From positions 2,140,501 to 2,204,500 of the forward strand of contig JASXTE010000009.1 of the NCBI GenBank assembly GCA_030280995.1: a DNA stretch of 64,000 nt, read 5' to 3'. Of the stretch, positions 21,535 through 32,244 are shown in pieces. Source of the stretch: Hemileia vastatrix (taxonomy: Eukaryota; Basidiomycota; Pucciniomycetes; Pucciniales; Zaghouaniaceae). The translations under genes and the position numbers were made by a program. The notes under the pieces were generated by a model, which was not told the DNA's origin, did no database searches, and worked only from the letters and a program-made list of their open reading frames with translations. The first letter of the stretch is position 1; the number at the start of each line of letters is the position of its first letter.

Positions 21535-22483
21535 AACTCTCTTTTATTTTTCCTTTCTCTTTTTTATTTCTTTCTTCTCTTTTCTTTTCTTCTTTTTAAA
21601 ATCTAAAACATCTTTACTTCTAAAAAATTCCTTAATTTTGTTTTTTTCTTTATTCTTTTTCTTTTCAAAATTTTTCAACCTTTTTAAAATAAATAAAATG
21701 AAATAAAATAAAAATTCAAATTAAAATAAATAAATAAATAAAAATCAAATTAAATTAAAATAAATAAAATAAAATAAAATTAAATTAAATCAAAATAAAA
21801 TAAAACAAATAATTTTAAAATCTTTTTCTTTAAAAAATTTTTTTACTTCTTTTTTCCTTCTCAATTTTCTATATATATTCTTTCTTTAAAATTTTCTTTT
21901 CCTCAAACTATCAAAATTCTTCACGAATGCAACACGATCATTTTCTCAAACCTCACTTCCATCTCTAAATCTCTCTTTTAAATCCTTCGAGCAAATTACT
22001 TATTTTCTTTCAAAACTTTTTTAAAAATTTTAATTCTTCTCTTCTTTTCTTTCTTTTCTTTTTTCAAATAACTTAAATTCTCAAATCTAACAAACTTCCA
22101 TAAATAACAAATTGTTTCTTTCCATTAAATTTTATTTACAATAAAATTATTTCAATCAATTATTTCTTTCTTCTTTCTTTCTTCTTACTTAATTCTGTTC
22201 TTTTTGAAATTTAAAATTAAAATTCCTTCAACCAAATATTCTTTCTTTTTTTTTTCTCTCATTTAAACTTCTTATTTCAAAATTTTAAAACAAATTCTAT
22301 TTAAATCTTTTTTCTGTCTTTTCCTTTTTTCTCTCAAAATCTTATAAAAAAATAATAAAATAAAATAAATAAAATAAAATTCTAAATAAAACAACAAAAT
22401 AAAATAACTAAATACAAATTGTTTTACTTTACTTTTCTTTCTCTTTCTTTTCTTTTTCCATTTTAAATTCTCTCTTTTATTTT
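21535..22483 (+). other. Element B 3' spacer, low complexity
   Basis: About 950 bp of TTTCTTTCTTTTC and AAATAAAATAAA tracts between the chromodomain stop and the antisense gene. I find no ORF. The pyrimidine-rich stretches would read as purine-rich leader on the minus strand. Confidence 0.6.
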
Positions 22484-23534
22484 CTACTGAACCAATCCCT
22501 TCATCTTCTCCAAAATTTCCCTTATTTCCTTCCTACATTTCTCAAAGTTCTCCCCCTCTCCTACTGGAATCAATTCTCCAAGTTCCAATAGCTCCTCGGC
22601 CACGTCAAAGGAGGCGGCATCAACAATCTTATCAATTTCGCCGCTTAAGTCTTCAATAAATCTCATTCGTCAAACCGGGCGAGGCTTCTTCGACCATACC
22701 TGATTGAGGGTTTCTTCATTCTCCTCCCTCGAGGTAAACAACGGTAATCTATCTTCAATTGTCACCGCCACTTCCACAGAAGTGGGTTCCACAATGGTTG
22801 CTTCTGCATTCGAAGTTTCCGCCGTAGGGACTTCTGTGATGATGTCTGAATTCTAAAAACAAGATCATCAGTCACTAGATTTCTAAAAAATCAGGGAATG
22901 GACTTACTTCGAAAATAGGGTCTATTTCTAAAAATAATTTTGGAGTAACCTCCACCACCACTTCCTTCTCCTCTTTGTCATCCTTGATGAACACCCGTCT
23001 CTTCTTTGGGGTCTGTCTTGAGATGGAGACTTCTTCTTCTTCCTCAACTAACTCGTTGATTTCATCTTCAACCACTCGCTTCTTGCTTGTAGCCCGAGTC
23101 ACCCATGTTGCTACATCGGCTTCAGCTTCTTCCTCATTTTCTCCCACCAATTGATCATCCCCAATTGACACATCCCAAATTTCTTTGACTACTTCCTTTG
23201 TCTTGGGAATTACCCAATATTTTGTCTTAGTGAACTGACCCTCAATGTTGGTATTCTTTGACAAGGCGTCACATGTCACCCTTCTCCATCGGCAAAATTC
23301 GCACTTCTGGAGAGGACCTCGTGTTGCCATGCTCTCTACGCAAAAGTACTCCCTTGATTCGCAGGTGGTGCAGGTCTTGGAATATTGTCGTGTAAAGATG
23401 CCCCCATCCGCTTTAGGGTGTGGAGGCATGGGAGTTGGAGTAGGGAAATCTGTCATAATAAATTCAAGAATAATTAAATAAGAAGGGAAGTACGTTTTAC
23501 TCTCAACGGAGCTTGTGTTCTTATACCCAGGCAT
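22484..23534 (-). pseudogene. Antisense zinc-cluster gene of element B (two exons)
   Basis: Minus strand, opposite to gag-pol, ending beside the 3' LTR. Starts are possible at 23534 (two bases from the LTR) or 23456 (MTDFPTPTPM). Counted from 23456, six cysteines at residues 29, 32, 39, 52, 55 and 62 give CX2CX6CX12CX2CX6C, matching the spacing of the fungal Zn(II)2Cys6 cluster, with basic residues (CEFCRWRRVTC) in the second half. An acidic/Lys-rich middle with NLS-like KKRR follows. A GTAAGT intron at 22853-22907 separates exon 2, which continues in frame to TAG at 22484 and ends in a helical segment (about EELLELGEL to ILEKMKGLVQ). One in-frame TGA at 22670-22672, probably from CGA, breaks this copy. 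By architecture it may be a DNA-binding regulator; that is inference. Confidence 0.7.
22853..22907 (-). other. Predicted 55-bp intron in the antisense gene
   Basis: GTAAGTCC donor, GTGACTGATG as branch region and CTTGTTTTTAG acceptor on the minus strand. Unspliced, the frame ends within a few codons (...FPDFLEI). Spliced, it stays in phase 0 for 60 further codons up to the in-frame TGA and then to the final stop. Confidence 0.65.
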
Positions 23535-23535
23535 C

Positions 23536-24324
23536 TGTCACGCGCCACGTGACAATTGAGGCAAAAGCAGCTCATTAAATCAATAATAAGAGGCTCAAAT
23601 CCATACTTGAAGCACAGAAAGCAATTCTTCATAGCAACTGCAACTTTCCTTTTTGTACTCACTATTCAACCGCGCTAGCCTAAACTCTAAATCTAAATTA
23701 GTCAATCTCTCAATAGTGTGTCTTAGTCTTTTTCTCAATAAGCGACGCACAGCGCAATAGTTAATATAATAGTACATAAAAAGGTTTATGAAATGTCTGT
23801 GGGTTATTAAGGGGCAGTGAGCATGGACTGAATGGTTAGTGGAGGATTAAGGGGTTAACGGATGTTAGTGAGGAGGGTCCAGGTGTGACGGATGTATTTT
23901 AATGGTCTGTGGTGTGCGGAACAGTGGATGGGTATGAGGTCAATGCGAGGAGGAGTAAAGGATATAAAAGGGTTTGGGTTTTTGGTTTGATATTCTTTAG
24001 AATTAAATTATAAAATGTATTTATAGTTAATAGTGGTAAAAGCTTTTATTTAAATCATTATTATTGTATCTTTCTTTATTTTTTTCAATAATCATTTCTA
24101 AATCCTAAATCTTTGATTGTTATGTTTCCAACCCTTTGTGAGATCTTAAGAATTTTAATATTACCTTTCAATTATATTAGAATCCTTCTCGAAAATAACT
24201 TGAAGCAGTAGTTCTTCCTTCGAGTCATCTTCAAATCATTCCTCTGTACTTCGAAGAAGTCTCTAAACTCCTCATCTCACTTACAGGAACATCCTCGACC
24301 TTGTGCGTAGGTCATCCGGTGACA
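23536..24324 (+). repeat. Element B 3' LTR
   Basis: 789 bp from TGTCACGCGCCACGTGACA to GGTGACA, matching the 5' LTR. The GGTGA target copy follows. Confidence 0.9.
23963..23970 (+). promoter_or_regulatory. TATA box in element B LTR
   Basis: TATAAAAG in AGGATATAAAAGGG, about 360 bp from the LTR end. Confidence 0.5.
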
Positions 24325-26099
24325 GGTGAAGAAGTTTTTGGAGGATCTTCTGAAACTGTTGGAAGTGAATCCTTGAGAAGATGCTAGCACCAAGTATGTC
24401 AACAAGGTCAGTGAAGCCTTTTCTGAAAATGTGGAGCACACAAGGAAGAAGGAGTATCAACAAGGGGAAGGCTCCTGAGAAGCTTAAAGAGGTGGATCCA
24501 GTAGTGGAGAATTTGACTGATCTGACAAAAAAGCTACCTTTTTTTTCAGAAGGCTCAGAAGGCAAATAAGGCTCCTTCTCAGTCTATGAATTTTGAAGGG
24601 AGGGCTGGTAGAAGTAATCCTTGGGTCTGCTCTTACTTTAGCAGGAAGGGACACAAGTACAATGATTTTTGGGCACTGAATAGAGATGTGTCTGAAGGAA
24701 ATTTTCCAGATGGTTCTTTTATTAAGCCTAGTTATGGTCAGGCTCCAGTGGACTTTATGAGGAGGAGAAATAATGTCAACTCAAGAAGGCCAAGGTTTGA
24801 AGAGTTGCTTAATGAGGCTTCCTCTTCAGGTAAAGGTGGAGATTATGTCAAGGGAAAAGGTAAGGAGGCTAATTGAGTCTCATTCACATCCTTTGGTAGT
24901 TTTAAGTTGTATTCTTATGGTGGAAAGTCTAGTGGGAAATTCTTGGCTGGTGTGTATGAGGTGGAAGCATGAAAGGTGGGAAGGCCTAAGAGCAGTTCTC
25001 AGGTCCAAACAAAGCCTAAGGCTTCAAATGTGGATTTTAAGCTGAGTGAAGCTAGGAAAAAGTACAGAAAATAGGAGCTGTATAAAATGCAGAAGGGTAT
25101 GGCTGATATGTGCCCCCCTGTTTTAAGAGCATTGGACATGAATGGTGAGACAATTCCTATGGAAGTTGATTCTGACTCTGAGGAGGATGTCTATATGGCC
25201 TCATTTCCAAAGCCTGCTGGAGTTAGAGTCTGGTGAGGGATATGGTTTGATTCTTGTTGAAGGTAAATCTGTTGGTGTTTCTGGTCCTCAAGAGTCTTCT
25301 AGGACCAAGATGGTGAAGCCAAGGGCTCACTTTAAGGGGCCAGTTGTTTCTGGTCAAGCTAATTTTTCGGACTCTGTTTTGGATAGGATGAATCAGGGTC
25401 AGGTTTCCCTTACTAATGTGGAGTTATATATTATCAGTCCTACGTTGGCTTATAGACAAAGAAAGTTTTTGACCAGAAGAAGGGTTTCTTCTGGTGAGGT
25501 GAAATATATTTGTGATACTGCTGAAAGGTTTGATGAAGGGTTGGAAACTCATTTTTCTGCTCCTCTGGGTTATATCAATGTCAGCCTGAATGGTAGGGAG
25601 GCTAAGGCATTGGTAGATTCATGCTCTCAGATTAACCTGATTTCTTTTTATGAGGCTACTCATTTGGGCCTCCCCATCAAGACTGGTATTGGTGGAAATT
25701 TATGAGGGAGTGGTAGCCATGTTACTGGATTGGTGGGAATATCTAAATTTATTAAATTAGATGTTGGTGGAGCCTCATGGAAGGTTCATTCTTACATTGC
25801 CAAGGGGGCAGTAAAAGCAGTTTTGGGTGGGCCATTCTTGATGTATTTTCAAGCGAGAATTGGCTATCAGTTTGATGTGGGAATCTGTTTGGAGCTCACT
25901 GGTGAAGATGAAAGAAGGCTTCACATGAGGTTATCATCCCCAGGAGAGGATGACTGGGAGACCAGGCCTGGCTTGTCATCTATGTGCCAGTGTATGGATT
26001 GTTGCAGGAAAAGAAGAGAAGTAGGTGCTGCCTCTGGGTTTTTGGAGTGTGGCTCAGGCTCTAGTAGGATTCTGTCTTTTTTAGAGTGATGACGTTTGA
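24325..26099 (+). pseudogene. D1 gag 3' part, zinc knuckle and protease
   Basis: Coding resumes from the GGTGA junction as VVKKFLEDLLKLLEVN and breaks into several frames. The stretch 24586-24876 contains CSYFSRKGHKYNDFW, a CCHC knuckle in which the second and last Cys are replaced by Phe and Trp. From about 25550 LGYINVSLNGREAKALVDSCSQINLIS is an aspartic protease with DSG changed to DSC, followed by AVLGGPFL...YQFDVG, the usual downstream protease block. Stops at 24567, 24874, 25703 and 26087 and frame changes make it non-functional. The element continues through a possible intron and reaches the next insertion at 26559. Confidence 0.75.
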
Positions 26100-26149
26100 T
26101 AACCCTAGAGCTTCAACCTCTCCCCAATTTTCAGAAATCCCATGTTGTA

Positions 26150-26291
26150 GTAAGTCAACTCCCTTGGGGATATACCAAGTTGATTCTCAGCTTTCTCTTT
26201 TTAATGTTTCTCTTCTCTGCAATTATTCTTCAAGTTTTTTATCAAGTCTATTTTCTCTCTAAAGATTTTCAATTTTTTTATTCAATTTCAG
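26150..26291 (+). other. Possible intron in D1
   Basis: GTAAGTCAAC donor, a pyrimidine-rich interior and TTCAATTTCAG acceptor, 142 bp. It lies between the protease and the linker region where no long frame is open. Weak, because the surrounding reading frame is degraded. Confidence 0.25.
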
Positions 26292-26340
26292 GAAAGAAGA
26301 TTGGTGATATATCTTTATTGAAAGATATAAGGGAAAGCTT

Positions 26341-26473
26341 TGGGGCGGTGAGATTGGGGTCTAAAAGTAAGTTCTCCCAATTGTGCACCACTAGGGTTCC
26401 TTCTACACCTTTCAAAAACATTACCTAGGCCACACCTTTGAGAATTGAGGAGACCACTGGGTATTTTTGTAGG
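26341..26473 (+). repeat. D1 internal duplication, copy 1
   Basis: About 133 bp alignable with 36559-36690: GAGATTGGGGTCTAAAAGTAAGT, CTACACCTTTCAAAAA and a T-rich AG end are shared. With the family-A insertion removed, the two copies lie about 360 bp apart in direct orientation. Each has an intron-like GTAAGT...TTTAG or TTGTAG pair. Confidence 0.65.
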
Positions 26474-26558
26474 TCAGATGAAAAAAAATTTCAAGATAAT
26501 TAGAAAGAATCGGCAAAAAAATCTGCAGATAATGAATAAAGAAAATAAAATCTATTTT

Positions 26559-28059
26559 TGTCAGGCTATGGTCAAGTACAAGGACGTGAACTAGCTTGAA
26601 TAGTCAGTTGTCTAGAAGATTTAAATGGTTCTATATGAATACTGTAGTTTTAATCCACTAAGTTGTAAAATATAATCAAATATAAAGGTCTCAGTAATAT
26701 AATTCTCACTATTATTATATATGGCTTACAATCTTTGTAGTTGGTAGAAAACTAGATTATTTAATTCAGATACTATTCAAAAGACTTATAAAAGTACTAA
26801 TTGATATGTATTTTAATTTATTTGGTTATATTGGTTAAATTGTAATGATAAAGAATGAAGAAATACAACCCAAAAACCTCCTCCTTTTATACACACTGAG
26901 TTCCCCAATGATTCCCTTGATGTACCACCCAATACACAGTTAATGACGCCTCTAAACAACTAATAGACATGCCCATCAACATTACTAGTAACCCATGACA
27001 TAATTAGAAGAGTAACAACCGCCAAAATCCTGTAATAATAAGGGAAATCCATCAAAATTAAAGAAAAAGACAAAAAGAGAGTATATGCGTATAAAACAAT
27101 AATATTAAAGACTAAAGGAGACTTTTTAAGGTTAGTAATAGCTTAATAATAAGGGGGATTGACTGTAGAAATAATGGGGCTAATCCTGACATTATACTAC
27201 ATGAAATTCTTATTCAAAAATAACCAAAATTGACTGAGAAACCACCCAAAAACTTAAAAAAGAGCGTGAGATGTGGGGTAACTACATGCAGTTCTTGGCA
27301 GGCGCTTGCACGGGTAAATCCTTGACTAAAATTAGGCGAATTTAAGCGTGGTGATGAAATAAAGTGCCAAGAGTGAGGTTATTAATGAAATTAGTGCATA
27401 TAAACAAGGTCAATGCATTATTAATTAAGCTAGGACACTAAATAAGCGCCTGTCGCCTATTTTAGTGTGTTTCCCCACAGTGGGCATAGAGTGTGGGGTA
27501 ATTATAGTGTGAAAAAGCTAACTTTGCTAAAAATGAAGCTATTCACACGGGAAAAAAGCAGGCAGTATGTGGCCAGTACACAGAAGCCATTTCTAGCATA
27601 AAAAACACCAAATTTGAAAAGTGTTATTTTTATGCATTTAAATAGCCAAATCAATAGTTCTAAATGAGCCCAATTGATCTGTCAAAGCGCAATTTTGATA
27701 TTCTCAATTTTATAGCGCATATAGTCAACTTTTAAGTGAAATAAAGCGCATTTCTTGTTTTTTGCATAAAACAATGAATATAACAGCTTTAAGTGTACTT
27801 AAAAATTATGTAGCCTTATACTTAAGGTTCTTAAGATTACCCTAAAATATTCCAACTTAATATTAAGTACATAAGACCTATAAAAGGTGGATATATGCGT
27901 GTATATAAGGTGTTATAATGGCATTTTTTTGTGTATTATCATAATTTTACTTATGTATACTATTTGTGTACTCTTATTTATTATTCCCATGTCTAGTTCA
28001 TGTGTTTAACATAACTTATAAGTACTTTTTACTCAGTCCTGGGGATATACAGGCTGACA
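26559..28059 (-). repeat. 3' LTR of the minus-strand family-A element
   Basis: 1501 bp, boundaries set by TGTCAG/CTGACA ends and the ATTTT duplication. A purine-rich tract (minus strand GGTTGGGCGAG) lies just inside at 28060-28070 and is the likely polypurine tract. The TATA box on the minus strand is at 26884-26891. Confidence 0.95.
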
Positions 28060-28238
28060 CTCGCCCAACCAAAAAAACAATAAAAAAATGATAAGTTATA
28101 CATTTTATTTTATTAATTTGTAATTTTCAGGTATTCAGAATAAATCTGTAGCATTAAAGATTCAACTTTAAAGAAATAAAACATAATAAAATATTATGAG
28201 TACTGGTTTTTTAAACCCTCAGCTGGTTGAACAGAAAT

Positions 28239-31200
28239 TTATTTCTGTTTAAATTTTTTAAGAAGGGTGGATAAATTAGAAATTTCTTTTTCAGGTATCC
28301 ATTTATCAAATTCATTTGATTTCCCTTTAAATCTTAGTAAATACTCAGTTCCTTTTTCTTTAGTAAGGATTCTTTTCTTGAGTATTTTTTCAATCTCTGC
28401 TTTTTCCAAAATTTCTTCAGGTTGCTTTTTAGGCCTTCCCCTTCTTTTTGGAAATAAGTCAGGATCATTTGCATGGTAAGGTGTCAATAATGAGATAGGG
28501 AAAACTGGATGTTTCCTATCATATGGAGCATATAATATGACTTCCACTGCATTATTCCCAACCATTTTATTTACTAAAAAAGGTCCTACAAAGGGATCCT
28601 TTAATTTAACATTACCTTTTAAGTTAAAATGTAGTGTTGATATGAGGACTTCATCTCCCTTTTTAAATTCAAATTCTTTATGAGATTTGTCCCACCTTTT
28701 CTTTTCATATTCAAATGCTTTTTGGATGCATTCTTCCGCATGCTTTCTACACATTTGTTGCATATGAATAAAGGATTTGGTGCCAGGGTGTATATCCAAC
28801 CTTGGTAGTTGATTTAAATGATTTACTGGGGTATTTAGTACATATCCCAGCCAGAGTTCAAATGGTTTCTTCTCTGTTACAGAATGAGTTGTGCTGTTAT
28901 AAGCAAATTCAAGGCCAGGAATTAATGTTACCCAGTCATGTGTGAATTTCTCATTGTCTTTGTATTCTAATCCAAAGGCACAATATCTTCTGATCATGTC
29001 TTCTAGAGTTTGTATCATTCTCTCAGCCAGCCCATCAGTTTGTGGATGGTGTGCTGTCGACAATTTTAATTGACAACCTGATACTTCCATCAAAGATGTC
29101 CAGAACTCTGAAGTAAATTTAGGATCTCTGTCAGAGATTATGGCTTTGGGAAACCCAGCAGTATTCATCATCTGAGTCCACCATAGTAATGCCAAGTCTT
29201 TTGCAGATACCTCTTTATGGGTAGGGATAAACTTACACATTTTTGTTAATCTATCCACTATTACCCAGCAAGAATTGAAACTTTCTTTTCCTGCTAATGG
29301 CAAGCCAGTTACAAAATCCATGTTTATAATTTCCCATGGAGCTTTTGGCTGCTCTATTTGTTGTAACAACCCAGCTCTCTTCCCAGTTAATCTCTTAGAT
29401 TTCTGACAAGAGTCACATGTTTCAATGTATTTCTGTACATCCTCTTTCATGTTTATCCACCAGGCTGTATTTTTAACTCTGGTTAATGTTTTGTTAAAGT
29501 CAAAATGACCAGCTAAGATGTCATCATGACAAGTACTCAACATTAACTCTTTCATAGAAGGTGGTATTACTATTACATTGCTTAACTTTTTCCTGTAATA
29601 TATATATCCATCTTCAATTGATAGTTTACCTTTTTCCAACGCATTTTTATACTTTGGAGGCAAGGTTTTAATTAATGCACTCATGGAGGCATTTGTTGGA
29701 TCATTAAGAATGGTAGATAGTTTAGACAAATCTTTATCAGATAAATAATTTTCCAATATAGTTTGCATAAACTCTTCTTCTAAATCCACTATATAAATCC
29801 CAAATATATGTATAACCTCATTTTCAGGTACATAAGCTGGGTTGTCAGCATCATTTGGCAAAGGACTTCTGGATAATAAATCCACATTTGAATGCAATGT
29901 TCCTGCTCTGTGAGTGATTGTCATTCTTCCTCTGTACTCTTGTACAGCTAGTTGCCATCTAAACATGTGCCTATTAGGTGTTTTCATGTTTAGTAATGAT
30001 TTAACTGCACTGCAATCTGTTATAAGTTCAAACTTCTGGTCTTCCAGATAGTAATGAAGTTTCTCCAAAGCCCACACCACGGCTAAACATTCTAGCTGTG
30101 TGGCACCATACCTTAATTCTGTTTTTCTTAAGGTTCTGGATATATAACAGATAACTACTTCAGATAATTTTCCATTTATTATCTGTTTCTGCTGTAAAGC
30201 AGCACCCAAACCTATGAAACTTGCATCAGTGTACAAGATAAAAGGTAGGGTGAAATCTGGCAGTCCCAATATTGGAGCTGACATTAAACATTCCTTTAAT
30301 TTATTAAAGGCGTGTTGTCTTTCATTATTCCAAATGAAAGCTTCATTCTTCCTGATTAATGTTGTTAAAGGGGCTGCAATGGATTGGTAATTTTTAATAT
30401 ATTGTCTATAATATCCACACATACCCAAAAAACTTTGAACCTCTTTTACATTTTTAGGTATCCCAATGTTTTTAATTGCTGCCACTTTATTCTGGTCAAC
30501 ACAAATTTGTAATCCAGATACAACATGTCCAAGTACTTTCAAGGATTGAAATCCAAACTTACATTTCTTTAATGCAATAGTCATATTGATTTCATCCATT
30601 TTTTGAAAGACTCTTTTCAGGTGATTTAAATGTTCATCATATGTTTTTGAAAACACTATGATGTCATCAATATAGACCAATAGCCATCCTTCAACCATTT
30701 CCTGATGAAAAACACTATCCATCAATTTTTGGAAGACTGAAGGGGCATTCTTTGGGCCAAATGGCATTCTCACATACTTATATATACCCATATGTGTGGT
30801 TATTAATAAGTAATTTTGAGAATTTCTTTCCACAGGAATCTGGTGGTAACCCTTGTTCCCATCCAGACAGGAAATATATTTTGCTCCTTGTAAGGTAGCA
30901 TGGATAGAAGCTATCCTTGGTAGAGGGTAAATATCATCTACTGTATATGTATTCAGATCTCTATAATCACCGCATAATCTTGCCTTATCTTTTTCATAAG
31001 AGATTAATACTGGTGAAATGACACAATACTTAGGTGTTGTGTCCACTTTTTCAACAATACCCATTTCCAACAACAATTTTATATTGTCTTCAATATCTTT
31101 CCTTTTTGCAGGAGATGCTGGGTAAGGTTTCTTTTTTAAGCTGCCAGGAATATTATCCAGATCACAGCTTAGAGAGATTTTCATCTCATGGTCTTTGACC

Positions 31201-31970
31201 AATCCTAGTTCATTTGATCCATGAGCAAATGCCATAGGATATGATTTAATCAATCTCAAAATATCTTCTTGCTCAATATTTGAGAGTTGAGGACTGAAAG
31301 AGGCCTTTTGGATTTCATTTTCCAATTCACCCACTTCATTGGTGGTTCTTCCACCTTGCAGTTGTTCTTCTCTAGGAGAAATGGCATATACTGAATTTTC
31401 AGAACATATTTTAAATTTCCTTTTACCATTCACCCCTATGGTGAAACAACTGTTTGCAGGATCTAGTTTAATGCCAAATTTTGTCAATAAATCATTGCCA
31501 ATAATAAACCAATCACTACAATTATTATTATCCATTACTACAAATTCACAAACTGCTCTAACATATCCATTATTATATTTAAAGAATACAGCAGTTTTGT
31601 ATTTGCCAATTGGATTTAATACTGAACCAAAACCCCTCCAGTTCTTTGTCTGAACAGGTTCTAGTTTTTCCTGGTACTTACTATCAAGTTTCATTAATGC
31701 ATTAAGTGAAACTACACTACCTGCAGCCCCAGTGTCAAGAATGGCATTCATTTCTTTTCCACATATGATAATAGGTGCTCTGATAGGTGTTATTTTGTAA
31801 GTGTCATGAGATACATCTTTAATTATTTCAGCTTCCTCTATGGAAGTTAAAGATGTGTCTGTATGAGGTATAGCATCATTCAGGAACATTATATCCTGTT
31901 CTAATACAAATATCTCATTTTCATCATCACTGTAAGATATGTTACTCTTGCAATCCTCACTGGATTCCAC
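28239..31970 (-). CDS. Pol of the minus-strand family-A element (protease to chromodomain)
   Basis: 1243 codons open, corresponding to residues 715-1957 of the intact Gag-Pol. Domains in order: aspartic protease with DTGAAGSVVS, RT with GDYRDLNTYTVDD, FGPKNAPSVFQ and YIDDIIVFS, RNase H with YTDASFIGLGA and ECLAVVWALEKL, integrase with H-H-C-C zinc region and D,D(35)E core (MDFVTGLP, IISDRDPKF, TDGLAERMIQ), and a C-terminal chromodomain (YLLRFKGK...DKWIPEKE). The ATG at 31970 replaces a Val codon of the intact copy and is probably not a natural start. All catalytic motifs look intact, but the protein would need the upstream Gag frame, which is broken. Confidence 0.85.
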   Translation of the reverse strand: MESSEDCKSNISYSDDENEIFVLEQDIMFLNDAIPHTDTSLTSIEEAEIIKDVSHDTYKITPIRAPIIICGKEMNAILDTGAAGSVVSLNALMKLDSKYQEKLEPVQTKNWRGFGSVLNPIGKYKTAVFFKYNNGYVRAVCEFVVMDNNNCSDWFIIGNDLLTKFGIKLDPANSCFTIGVNGKRKFKICSENSVYAISPREEQLQGGRTTNEVGELENEIQKASFSPQLSNIEQEDILRLIKSYPMAFAHGSNELGLVKDHEMKISLSCDLDNIPGSLKKKPYPASPAKRKDIEDNIKLLLEMGIVEKVDTTPKYCVISPVLISYEKDKARLCGDYRDLNTYTVDDIYPLPRIASIHATLQGAKYISCLDGNKGYHQIPVERNSQNYLLITTHMGIYKYVRMPFGPKNAPSVFQKLMDSVFHQEMVEGWLLVYIDDIIVFSKTYDEHLNHLKRVFQKMDEINMTIALKKCKFGFQSLKVLGHVVSGLQICVDQNKVAAIKNIGIPKNVKEVQSFLGMCGYYRQYIKNYQSIAAPLTTLIRKNEAFIWNNERQHAFNKLKECLMSAPILGLPDFTLPFILYTDASFIGLGAALQQKQIINGKLSEVVICYISRTLRKTELRYGATQLECLAVVWALEKLHYYLEDQKFELITDCSAVKSLLNMKTPNRHMFRWQLAVQEYRGRMTITHRAGTLHSNVDLLSRSPLPNDADNPAYVPENEVIHIFGIYIVDLEEEFMQTILENYLSDKDLSKLSTILNDPTNASMSALIKTLPPKYKNALEKGKLSIEDGYIYYRKKLSNVIVIPPSMKELMLSTCHDDILAGHFDFNKTLTRVKNTAWWINMKEDVQKYIETCDSCQKSKRLTGKRAGLLQQIEQPKAPWEIINMDFVTGLPLAGKESFNSCWVIVDRLTKMCKFIPTHKEVSAKDLALLWWTQMMNTAGFPKAIISDRDPKFTSEFWTSLMEVSGCQLKLSTAHHPQTDGLAERMIQTLEDMIRRYCAFGLEYKDNEKFTHDWVTLIPGLEFAYNSTTHSVTEKKPFELWLGYVLNTPVNHLNQLPRLDIHPGTKSFIHMQQMCRKHAEECIQKAFEYEKKRWDKSHKEFEFKKGDEVLISTLHFNLKGNVKLKDPFVGPFLVNKMVGNNAVEVILYAPYDRKHPVFPISLLTPYHANDPDLFPKRRGRPKKQPEEILEKAEIEKILKKRILTKEKGTEYLLRFKGKSNEFDKWIPEKEISNLSTLLKKFKQK

Positions 31971-32244
31971 ATTCTCATCTTCATGATTACTAGGTTCAGA
32001 ATTCTGTGAGGTTTCAATAACATTTATTCTTTTCTTACACGTGTGACCTTTAACCCAAGGTTCATTACATTTTTAACAAGTGTTATTTTCTTGTCTCTTA
32101 GGGACAAGGGGAGCTGAAGGTTTTTTTCTTTTCCACTTGTAACTTACTTGTAGTAGGTTTTACCACGTCAACACTTTGTCTGTAATTACTATACTTGGTT
32201 TCATACTTGTGGTTTAATAATATCTCATTGCATATATTAATGAA
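31971..32244 (-). pseudogene. Broken Gag/protease junction of the minus-strand family-A element
   Basis: Compared with 51001-51280 of the intact copy there are three disabling changes: GGA to TGA at codon 623 (32245), one extra A in a six-A run near codon 662, and TAC to TAA in the zinc knuckle (CYKC) at codon 680. The rest of the stretch is nearly identical. Confidence 0.85.

Larger units (their letters stand above)
14505..24324 (+). mobile_element. Element B: chromovirus-type Ty3/Gypsy, complete but degraded
   Basis: 9820 bp flanked by GGTGA (14500-14504 and 24325-24329). The 5' LTR (14505-14514 plus 15848-16642) and the 3' LTR (23536-24324) both start TGTCAC and end GTGACA. The interior encodes Gag, protease, RT, RNase H, integrase and a chromodomain on the plus strand with many in-frame stops, then an AT-rich UTR and an antisense gene next to the 3' LTR. 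A solo LTR of family C is inserted ten bases into the 5' LTR. Removing B rejoins the D1 gag frame. Confidence 0.9.
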
